A stretch of 5,057 nucleotides of DNA from NCBI GenBank assembly GCA_003445035.1, contig DLVV01000074.1:4208-9264 (forward strand), in the 5' to 3' direction. Positions 1-5,057 of this stretch are shown here, piece by piece (the stretch's first letter is position 1; each line of letters opens with the position of its first letter). The position numbers and the translations under genes were made by a program. The stretch comes from Planctomycetaceae bacterium. Lineage in GTDB: Bacteria; Planctomycetota; Planctomycetia; Planctomycetales; Planctomycetaceae. The notes beneath the pieces were generated by a model. That model made no database searches and had not been told where the DNA came from. It saw only the letters and a program-made list of their open reading frames with translations.

Positions 1-24
1 GTGGGCTGAGGTGTGGGCTGAGGT
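1..24. repeat. Two tandem copies of a 12-bp unit
   Basis: The unit gtgggctgaggt occurs twice head to tail at 1-12 and 13-24. Read on the minus strand, in the frame of the SH3-like protein, it encodes Pro-Gln-Pro-Thr repeats. The array may continue beyond the left edge. Pro/Gln/Thr repeats of this kind are usually flexible linkers or low-complexity tails. Confidence 0.7.
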
Positions 25-983
25 TGTGTTGTCGACTTGGACCGGTTTGGGATCGTCGGTTGGGGATTGGCTTTCCTGGTGACCTGGAGGCCGGCCTGGC
101 GGATGGCAGCGTCCCGGCGATCGGTGGATTCGGCCAGGGCCTGGATTTCCTTGAGCGTCAGTTGCCGCTGGCGGTAGCGGTTGATGGCGGCCAGGCGTCG
201 TCGGATCAGCGTCCGAAATCCAGGGATTCGCGTGGATTCCATCAACTGCCGGTAGTCGGTCTCCAGCTTTTTGAATGACCACCCGGCTGGCGGGCCGCCG
301 GCGATTTGTCCGAAGGTCTTATCGAGATCTTCGAGGGCCTGGTAGGCCGGCTTGTTGATCGGGGTCGATTCGTAGGTGATTTCCGACCCGGATGTTTTTC
401 CGGCGTTGCGGGGAGTTTGGGTTGTGGTCCGGCGGACCTGGCGATTCCCTGTCGTGGAGCGGGATTTCGTGATCGGCTGGTTCGGTTTCTGGCGACTGAC
501 TGGTGTAAGCACTCCACCAGAGACCCAGCGATATTCGAGCCGGGGTGGTGCGATCTTCAGCAGTGGTTTTCCGGTCTTGTCCTGGCCGCGGCCGATCACT
601 TCGACGGTTTCGTCCTTGCTGAGCTGCCGCGACACGACATCCTGGTCGGTTTCGTCGAAGCGGCTGCCGACCCGCACGGCCACGCTGGTGGCGGTGATGG
701 TGCCGGTGGTCCCGGCAACCTGGACGCCTTCGGCGGGGATCCAGCTGAAGCTGCCCTGGGGAGGGGAGACCATGAACCAGCCACCGGGGTCGTGCCGATG
801 GACGATGACCCGGTCGCCGGAGGACAGCCGCCCGGTGGGGTAGTATCGACCACCCGGGCCACTGCGAACGATGACGTTGTCGCTGCCGACGGTGGCTTCG
901 TAGGGGAAATCGGTCGCGTTGTTGAATGCGTGAGCGGCGGGTGCCAGCAGCAGGGCCGACAGGGCAGCAAAGACCAGGCGCAT
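1..983 (-). CDS. Exported protein with two SH3-like modules (3' end outside window)
   Basis: An open frame of 327 codons runs from ATG at 983-981 to the left edge with no stop, so the C-terminus is missing. Residues 1-19 form a typical Sec signal peptide: MR, a Leu/Ala-rich core, then an AHA cleavage site before F20. Residues about 29-88 resemble a bacterial SH3 (SH3b) module: a DNVIVRSGPG strand-and-turn, a GDRVIV strand, then W69 in GGWF and W81 in FSWIP. Residues about 92-160 look like a second, more divergent copy (TSVAVRVGS early, YRWVSGGV with W153 at its end). The rest is a basic, Ser/Thr/Pro/Arg-rich tail with a helical charged stretch around 205-285, ending at the edge in a PQPT repeat. 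SH3b modules commonly bind cell-wall or protein ligands; the ligand here is unknown and no catalytic domain is visible. It is last in a co-directional row of three genes. The export and SH3-like calls are fairly secure; the function is not. Confidence 0.82.
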   Translation of the reverse strand, partial: MRLVFAALSALLLAPAAHAFNNATDFPYEATVGSDNVIVRSGPGGRYYPTGRLSSGDRVIVHRHDPGGWFMVSPPQGSFSWIPAEGVQVAGTTGTITATSVAVRVGSRFDETDQDVVSRQLSKDETVEVIGRGQDKTGKPLLKIAPPRLEYRWVSGGVLTPVSRQKPNQPITKSRSTTGNRQVRRTTTQTPRNAGKTSGSEITYESTPINKPAYQALEDLDKTFGQIAGGPPAGWSFKKLETDYRQLMESTRIPGFRTLIRRRLAAINRYRQRQLTLKEIQALAESTDRRDAAIRQAGLQVTRKANPQPTIPNRSKSTTQPQPTPQP

Positions 984-990
984 CAGGACG

Positions 991-994
991 CTCC
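991..994 (-). promoter_or_regulatory. Ribosome binding site of the SH3-like gene
   Basis: On the minus strand GGAG lies 7 nt upstream of the ATG at 983. With the signal peptide that follows directly, it fixes this start. The 127-nt gap upstream (984-1110) contains only a weak promoter-like pair (TTGTCG, 17 nt, TATCCC). No convincing terminator was seen there. Confidence 0.6.
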
Positions 995-1110
995 GGAGAC
1001 GGTTGAGGGGGGAGAGATTCGAGTGAGAGGCGGTTGGGATACCGCATTCGGGGCACCACGACAAGATCAGTCGCGGAACCTCTCGCCCGGTCTCTTTGTC
1101 CCCGTGCCGT

Positions 1111-2409
1111 CTACTTGCGGATCGCCCACAGGGAACCGAACGAGCGGAGGTACATGGTGCCTCCGGCAATCGCCGGCGAGGCGGCGATCGCGTCACCGAG
1201 GTTGTTCTGGGCAAGCACCTTGAAGGTCTTGCCGGCCTGGACGACGGTGATCATCCCGTCTCGGGCGACGCAGATCACCTTGCCGTCGACGAACACCGGG
1301 CTGGCGCGGTGACGCTGCCGGTGAGTCCGCTCGTGGTAGTACTCCTGACCGGTCTTGGCGTCCATGCAGACCAGGTTGCCGTTTTCGCGGCACAGGTAGA
1401 CCAGCCCACCATGAATCAGGGGGCAGGAGACGTCGGGGGTGTTGTTGGGCCGGGTCCAGATGTGCTGGCTCTTGGCGTTGGAGATGTCTCCCTTGCCGTC
1501 GGGCCGGATGGCGACCACCGGGCCGTTCTTGGCCGTGGGGATGACGATCAGCCCCGGGATGGCCGTCGGCGAGGCGACGAACCGCAGCGTGCGGTGGTAT
1601 TTCTTCTTGGGATCGTTCTGCGGGTTCAATCCGCCCTTGCGCCAGATCTCACTTCCGTCGGCGGGATTGTAGGCAATCGTGTAGTCGGCCCCGTGGCTGA
1701 CCAGCAGCTTGGTTTTGCCGTCGCTGTAGATGAACGGCGAGGTGTAGGAGTGCTTGTTCTCGTCGTAGGCGTCGCTCTTGCGAACCTGTTTCCAGGCCTG
1801 CTTGCCGGTTGCGGCGTCCAGGGCCACCAGCAGCCCCTGGTCCTCCTCGGGCTTCGCCTTCCGGCTGCCGTGGATCAGCTGGAGGATGATCTTGCCGTCC
1901 TCGAGAATCAGCGAGGCGGTCAGGCCGAAAGCGATCTTGAACGGGCCGTAAGCGGGCCGCAGGTCGCGTTTCCAGGCCAGCTTGCCGGTGACCGTGTAGC
2001 AGGCGATCTCGCCGTTGGCCATCATGGCCCAGACGTGCTTGCCGTCGGTGACCGGCGAGGGGGAGGCCGAGTTGCCTTCGTCGCGGCGGACCACCTTGTT
2101 GCCCGTTCCGACCTGTTGCTGCCACTTCAGCTTGCCGGCCGTGCTCCAGGCCTGCAGCAGCAGTTTCTGCTCCTCGACACTGGTCACGTAGACCTGGTCG
2201 TCCCAGACCACCGGTGAGGCACCACCGGGACCAGGCAGCTCGACCTTCCAGGCCACGTTCTTGCCGGGACCGAATTCGGCCGGGATCCCCTTGTCGGTCG
2301 AGACACCGTTCTGGGTGGGTCCTCGCCAGTTGGGCCAGTTGGCCGCGTCGGCAGTCGAGGTGGCGGTCGTGATGAACAGGGCGAGGGTTGCGAGCAGGGC
2401 CAGGCGCAT
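1111..2409 (-). CDS. Secreted PQQ-like (BamB-type) beta-propeller protein
   Basis: The 432-residue protein begins with a signal peptide (residues 1 to about 22: MRLALLATLALF, then a Thr/Ala stretch ending ADA), followed by NWPNWRG (24-30), a common opening in planctomycete propeller proteins. Blades of the PQQ-repeat family follow. Each has an inner-strand 'SP-hydrophobic-DG' segment (ASPVVWDD near 64, SPSPVTDG near 116, TSPFIYSD near 223, ASPVFVDG near 369, ASPAIAGG near 410) and a 'TGK-x-x-W' outer turn (91-97, 141-147, 201-207, DGSEIW 251-256, TGQEYY 353-358). This gives roughly 7-8 blades over the whole mature protein. Family members include quinoprotein dehydrogenases and the BamB scaffold. 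I see no dehydrogenase-specific extra domain, so a non-catalytic scaffold or ligand-binding role is likelier, and PQQ binding is not demonstrated. It starts 55 nt after the MFS stop codon on the same strand and may be co-transcribed. An upstream in-frame ATG at 2508 is rejected because it would bury the signal peptide and overlap the MFS gene. Confidence 0.93.
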   Translation of the reverse strand: MRLALLATLALFITTATSTADAANWPNWRGPTQNGVSTDKGIPAEFGPGKNVAWKVELPGPGGASPVVWDDQVYVTSVEEQKLLLQAWSTAGKLKWQQQVGTGNKVVRRDEGNSASPSPVTDGKHVWAMMANGEIACYTVTGKLAWKRDLRPAYGPFKIAFGLTASLILEDGKIILQLIHGSRKAKPEEDQGLLVALDAATGKQAWKQVRKSDAYDENKHSYTSPFIYSDGKTKLLVSHGADYTIAYNPADGSEIWRKGGLNPQNDPKKKYHRTLRFVASPTAIPGLIVIPTAKNGPVVAIRPDGKGDISNAKSQHIWTRPNNTPDVSCPLIHGGLVYLCRENGNLVCMDAKTGQEYYHERTHRQRHRASPVFVDGKVICVARDGMITVVQAGKTFKVLAQNNLGDAIAASPAIAGGTMYLRSFGSLWAIRK

Positions 2410-2418
2410 CGGTGATGG

Positions 2419-2423
2419 TCCTT
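2419..2423 (-). promoter_or_regulatory. Ribosome binding site that sets the propeller gene start
   Basis: AAGGA on the minus strand lies 9 nt upstream of the ATG at 2409. Together with the signal peptide beginning at that ATG, it supports this start over the ATG 33 codons upstream at 2508. Confidence 0.65.
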
Positions 2424-2464
2424 GTGCGGTTGGGTTGCAGGTCGTGGGCAGTGTGCCGTCCCGG

Positions 2465-3904
2465 TCAAATGGCGAAGCCGTCGTCGGGAGGTGACTCCTG
2501 GTTGTCATTGGACGGGTCTTCGACGGCAGCGGCGAGCGTATCGGCCGGTTCTGCCGAAGTGGGTGAGTTGGTTCGTTCGCGGAAGACCACGCAGAATCCG
2601 ACCAGGATCACGGCGGCCAGGATGGCCGGGATGCCCCACAGGTTTCGCCAGTTGATCGCGGCCAACTCGTCGTGGCGTGCCGTGGTCTTCTCGGCAGTCA
2701 GCTTGGTCACCAGGGCATCGTCTCCGGCTTCGGTGGCCGTGGTGATCTTCTCACCCAGTGCCTTCACTTCCTCGGCCTGGGCGATCGATTCGTCGGTTGT
2801 GTACCGCGTCTCGACCTCGGCGGCGATCTTGGCACCAATGAACATGCCCAGGCCGAGCGTGAACAGGACCAGCAGGCCCTGGGCCTGGGCCCGGATCGGC
2901 TCGGGTGCTGCCTTGTCGGTGTAGATCTGTCCGGTGACGAAGAAGAAGTCGTAGCAGATGCCGTGCAGCACGATTCCCCCGATGATCATCCAGCCGATTT
3001 CATCGGCAGCACCCAGCGAGAACAGGGCGTAGCGGATGACCCAGGCCAGCATGCCGACGGCCAGCATCCATTTCACGCCCAGCCGCTTGAAGAACAGTGG
3101 CATGACCAGCATGAAGAAGATCTCGGAGATCTGCCCGAAGGACATCGTGAACGCGATCGGCATCCCGGTCATTTCGACCACCCGGCTGGCGATCTGGTAG
3201 TAGAAGGCCAGCGGGATGCAGATCAGGGTCGAGGCGATCAGGAACACCAGGTAGGCGGGATTGGCCAGCATGACCAGCGCGTCGACTCCCAGGATCTGGC
3301 TGAAGGAGACCGGGCCGGTCTGGGTCGGAGGCGTGTCGGGCAGCGTGAAGCTGAAGAGCCCGAGTGCGATCGACGATCCGGCCGTCAGGTAAAACATCCC
3401 GATCGTCGTTTCCAGGCCGGCCAGTGTCAGGGCGAACCCGGCAATGATCCACCCGATCGTGCCCGCGACACGAATGAAGGGGAACTGCTTTTCGGGATCC
3501 TCCATGTTCTTCATCGCCAGCGTGTTGGTCAGTGCCAGTGTCGGGAAGTAGGTCAACATGTAGCCGAAGAAGTAGATGTTGATCATGTCCGCCGATGGCT
3601 CGGCTTTTTTCATCAGCATCGTGGCACCGAACATCGCCACTCCACCGGCCAGGTGCAGCACGCCCAGGACTTTCTGGGCCGAGAAGAACCGGTCGGCGAC
3701 CATGCCGACGAAGAACGGCGAGATCATGGCCGCGATCGGGCCGACCGAGTAGGTCCATCCGAAATCGTCGGCCGTGAAGCCAATGGTGCTGAGGTAGTTC
3801 GGCGCAGTGACGTACCAGGCTCCCCAGATGAAGAACTGGAGAAACATCATGGTCGAGAGTTGGACGAACAGAACGGGGGACAACTGGCGTGGAGTCGAAC
3901 TCAT
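2465..3904 (-). CDS. MFS permease, nucleoside:H+ symporter-like
   Basis: This 479-residue inner-membrane protein has about 12 hydrophobic segments. It is likely a proton-coupled importer of the NupG/XapB/YegT family (Nuc_H_symport). Supporting features are an N-terminal [18 protein letters not shown] segment (15-32), an MFS motif-A-like GMVADRFF in loop 2-3 (67-74), [15 protein letters not shown] (143-157), and the family-typical [19 protein letters not shown] near TM10 (314-332) followed by [10 protein letters not shown] (336-345). The last pair matches what I remember of E. coli NupG (a YDFF/FDFF motif, then PAIRASAQG). Between TM11 and TM12 (about 368-417) is a charged, helical, Ala/Glu/Thr/Lys-rich insertion, where NupG has only a short loop. 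The C-terminal tail (444-479) is hydrophilic and acidic. The substrate could be a nucleoside or another sugar-like compound; sequence alone does not decide. The gene is first in the minus-strand row, and the ATG at 3904 lacks a strong Shine-Dalgarno sequence (only GGGA-like bases nearby). Confidence 0.92.
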   Translation of the reverse strand: MSSTPRQLSPVLFVQLSTMMFLQFFIWGAWYVTAPNYLSTIGFTADDFGWTYSVGPIAAMISPFFVGMVADRFFSAQKVLGVLHLAGGVAMFGATMLMKKAEPSADMINIYFFGYMLTYFPTLALTNTLAMKNMEDPEKQFPFIRVAGTIGWIIAGFALTLAGLETTIGMFYLTAGSSIALGLFSFTLPDTPPTQTGPVSFSQILGVDALVMLANPAYLVFLIASTLICIPLAFYYQIASRVVEMTGMPIAFTMSFGQISEIFFMLVMPLFFKRLGVKWMLAVGMLAWVIRYALFSLGAADEIGWMIIGGIVLHGICYDFFFVTGQIYTDKAAPEPIRAQAQGLLVLFTLGLGMFIGAKIAAEVETRYTTDESIAQAEEVKALGEKITTATEAGDDALVTKLTAEKTTARHDELAAINWRNLWGIPAILAAVILVGFCVVFRERTNSPTSAEPADTLAAAVEDPSNDNQESPPDDGFAI

Positions 3905-3951
3905 GGGTCAGTCCCGTCAGGGGGGGCACGTCGTGGTCTGTTGTAGCAGGT

Positions 3952-3972
3952 GTCGATGATGCCGAGATCGAC
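3952..3972. promoter_or_regulatory. Spaced inverted repeat in the divergent intergenic region (possible operator)
   Basis: GTCGAT, a 9-nt spacer, then ATCGAC form a perfect 6-bp dyad 47 nt upstream of the MFS start codon. The size and spacing would suit a dimeric regulator. A dyad this short is expected by chance fairly often in 177 nt, and no regulator gene is adjacent. Confidence 0.22.
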
Positions 3973-4021
3973 GGTGGGTCACAAGCCTCGAGCGAATGAT
4001 CGGTTCTTCTGCCCATTCCTC

Positions 4022-4051
4022 TGGACAGCCCCGTCCCACCGTTCTTACCAT
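4022..4051 (+). promoter_or_regulatory. Sigma70-like promoter for the nuclease-like gene
   Basis: TGGACA (4022-4027, five of six matches to TTGACA), an 18-nt spacer and TACCAT (4046-4051, four of six matches to TATAAT) would start transcription near 4058. That gives a leader of about 24 nt before the ATG at 4082. The placement agrees with that start and would exclude the longer reading from 3950. No comparably good element was found for the leftward MFS gene. Confidence 0.35.
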
Positions 4052-4081
4052 CCTCGGCGATTCCGTTCAGAGTGGGCCGTC

Positions 4082-4762
4082 ATGGAACACAGCATCCACC
4101 GCCAGTTGAAGTCGTTGTACGTGACCGACACCGATCGGCACGAGGTGACCGTTGACGGGTTCCGGATCGACGCGGTGGACGAGGAGCGGCTGATCGAGAT
4201 CCAGTACGGATCGCTGGGGGCGATTCGCGACAAGATCCGACGTCTGCTTCGCTCGCACGACGTGCTGGTGGTCAAACCCCTGGCCCAGCGGAAGCAGTTG
4301 CTCAAGCGGGATGTCCCCGAGGGACCGGTGGTCTCGACCCGAAAGAGTCCCAAGAAGCAGACGCTGTGGAACCTCTTTGACGACCTGGTTCACTTCGTCG
4401 GCGTCTTCCCGCACCCACGGCTCGAACTCGAAGTGCTGATGACGTTGCAGGACGAGTACCGGTTGCCGGCCGAGAAAAAGCGGCGGGTCAGTCGCGGGTA
4501 CATCGTCGAGGACCGGCTGTTGTCGGAGGTGACCGACCGCGCGATGTTGCGGACCGTCGACGACCTGCTGGCGATGCTGCCCGATGCGATCAAGCCGCCC
4601 GAACGGACCGAGCCCTTCGGCACCGCCGACCTGGCCGCTGCCGCCGGCATCAGCCGTCCGCTGGCCCGCAAGGTGGCCTATTGCCTGCGCCGTTGCGGGC
4701 TCGCCCAGGTCGTGGGCAAGCAGGGGAACGCGATCCTCTATCAACTGCCTGCCTGCGGTTGA
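4082..4762 (+). CDS. Putative PD-(D/E)XK nuclease-like protein with C-terminal winged helix
   Basis: The 226-residue, soluble, basic protein has no family name I can assign with certainty. The N-terminal 70 residues match the order of a PD-(D/E)XK nuclease core: helix (SIHRQLKSLYV, 4-14), strands VTVDG and FRIDAV carrying D30, strand LIEIQ with E39 and Q41, helix LGAIRDKIRRLLRSH (45-59), then strand VLVVKPL (61-67). The D-x8-ExQ pattern replaces the usual ExK, as in BglII and some CoiA-like proteins. Residues 68-175 are a mixed, charged region with no recognised domain. Residues about 179-222 (TADLAAAAGISRPLARKVAY, then LRRCGLAQVVGKQGNAILYQL) look like a winged helix. The inferred role is DNA binding and perhaps cleavage; activity is unproven. 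The frame is open back to an ATG at 3950, but residues before MEHSIHRQL are Arg/Pro/His-rich, unlike the rest, and the likely promoter lies inside them, so ATG 4082 is preferred despite a poor Shine-Dalgarno. The gene is convergent with the AAA ATPase gene, one base between stops. Confidence 0.8.
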   Translation: MEHSIHRQLKSLYVTDTDRHEVTVDGFRIDAVDEERLIEIQYGSLGAIRDKIRRLLRSHDVLVVKPLAQRKQLLKRDVPEGPVVSTRKSPKKQTLWNLFDDLVHFVGVFPHPRLELEVLMTLQDEYRLPAEKKRRVSRGYIVEDRLLSEVTDRAMLRTVDDLLAMLPDAIKPPERTEPFGTADLAAAAGISRPLARKVAYCLRRCGLAQVVGKQGNAILYQLPACG

Positions 4763-4763
4763 A

Positions 4764-5057
4764 TCAGGACGCCTGCCGCAACACCGCCCGAGGCAACTCG
4801 AGTGCCACGTCGTGGATGTGGTCTCCGCGGATCGTTTCCAGCCCGTCGGCGTAACCGACCAGCAGGGCCAGGTCGCACAACCGGCCGATCGCCCGCGGGG
4901 TCCCTCCCGAGAGAGCGTGAAGAGCAGCCACCGCGTCGGGAGCGAACGGAGTCCGGGTGCAGCCGGCAGCCGCCAGGCGTCCATTCACGTATTCCGCGGT
5001 TTCGCTTTGAGTCAACGGAGGCAACTGGGCGACCAGCGACAGGCGGTCGGCCAGTTG
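4764..5057 (-). CDS. ExeA/GspA-type AAA ATPase, C-terminal part (5' end outside window)
   Basis: The last 97 residues of a protein entering from the right edge are visible, ending in TGA at 4766-4764. They match the lid region and C-terminus of the ExeA/GspA (also TniB-like) AAA family: LADRLSLVAQLPPL, then an ET-x-EYVNGRLAAAG helix, FAPDAVAALHALSGG, the sensor-2-like GTPRAIGRLCDLALL with its GxPR arginine, and a closing DHIHDVALEL. The Walker A and B motifs would lie beyond the window. A TTG at 5024 could be read as a start, but the family-typical sequence continues upstream in frame to the edge, so the gene is truncated by the window and not short. ExeA proteins energise secretin assembly, while TniB-like members act in transposition; the visible part cannot separate these or a generic planctomycete ATPase. 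Its 3' end abuts the convergent nuclease-like gene. Confidence 0.82.
   Translation of the reverse strand, partial: QLADRLSLVAQLPPLTQSETAEYVNGRLAAAGCTRTPFAPDAVAALHALSGGTPRAIGRLCDLALLVGYADGLETIRGDHIHDVALELPRAVLRQAS

Noticed and set aside
1030..1045. Small hairpin GCGGT-N6-ACCGC in the gap before the SH3-like gene
   Set aside because: The stem is only 5 bp with no T-tract on either strand, so it does not support a terminator call.
306..1223. Plus- and minus-strand open frames overlapping the SH3-like gene (306-1223 +, 319-1059 -, 376-843 +, 596-970 -)
   Set aside because: The minus-strand frame from 983 is open to the window edge and carries a signal peptide, a Shine-Dalgarno and SH3-like motifs. 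The others are Arg/Pro- or Gly/Asp-rich shadows.
1096..2217. Plus-strand open frame (373 codons) across the propeller gene
   Set aside because: It is antisense to a strongly supported propeller protein, with low-complexity Val/Gly/Asp-rich translation and no recognisable motif.
2410..2508. Upstream ATG at 2508 as the start of the propeller protein
   Set aside because: It would add 33 polar residues before the signal peptide and overlap the MFS gene by 44 nt. The ATG at 2409 has a well-placed AAGGA.
2672..3946. Long plus-strand open frame (424 codons) across the MFS gene
   Set aside because: It is antisense to a clear membrane transporter. Its translation is Asp/Gly/His/Gln/Arg-rich with no domain, as expected from reading GC-rich codons backwards.
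3000..4016. Minus-strand open frame (338 codons) overlapping the MFS gene in another frame
   Set aside because: The translation is Arg/Asp/His-rich with no membrane segments; it is a shadow of the MFS gene.
3950..4081. N-terminal extension of the nuclease-like protein from ATG 3950
   Set aside because: The extra 44 residues are Arg/Pro/His-rich and unlike the rest of the protein, and the likely promoter lies within them.
4702..4725. Hairpin GCCCA-N5-TGGGC near the convergent stops, considered as a terminator for the ATPase gene
   Set aside because: It lies inside the coding sequence of the nuclease-like gene, has a 5-bp stem and no T-tract; it is explained by codons.
4067..4984. Minus-strand open frame (305 codons) spanning the nuclease-like gene and the ATPase end
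   Set aside because: It crosses two better-supported genes in other frames and shows no coherent domain.
1..5057. CRISPR array, tRNA/rRNA genes, insertion sequence ends
   Set aside because: No regularly spaced repeats, cloverleaf-like segments, transposase motifs or terminal inverted repeats were seen on reading either strand.

Overview
The window is GC-rich and densely coding. It looks like a chromosomal segment from a Planctomycetota-type bacterium. That assignment is an inference from the gene content: a secreted PQQ-type beta-propeller protein with an N-terminal NWPNWRG motif, a nucleoside:H+ symporter-like MFS permease, a secreted SH3-like protein, and the C-terminal part of an ExeA/GspA-type AAA ATPase. 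No rRNA or other marker gene is present to prove it.

Layout: the left four-fifths is a minus-strand block read right to left. It runs from an MFS transporter (3904 to 2465), across a 55-nt gap, to a PQQ-like beta-propeller protein (2409 to 1111), then across a 127-nt gap to an exported protein with two SH3-like modules (983 to beyond the left edge). The MFS and propeller genes could be co-transcribed. The SH3 gene is spaced far enough that it may have its own promoter. A 177-nt divergent intergenic region (3905-4081) separates this block from a plus-strand gene at 4082-4762. It holds a plausible sigma70-like promoter for the rightward gene and a short spaced dyad. The rightward gene encodes a 226-residue protein that reads as a PD-(D/E)XK nuclease-like fold with a D...ExQ active-site pattern, followed by a C-terminal winged-helix-like segment. 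It converges, with one base between the stop codons, on the 3' end of the AAA ATPase gene, whose 5' part lies beyond the right edge.

The propeller and SH3 proteins are predicted to be exported and the MFS protein is an inner-membrane permease, so the left block is an envelope/uptake set with no specific pathway visible. The right pair (possible nuclease plus ATPase) is the least ordinary part of the window. The nuclease call rests on motif reading alone. No mobile element, CRISPR array, tRNA or rRNA gene was seen, and no gene-free stretch exceeds 300 bases.
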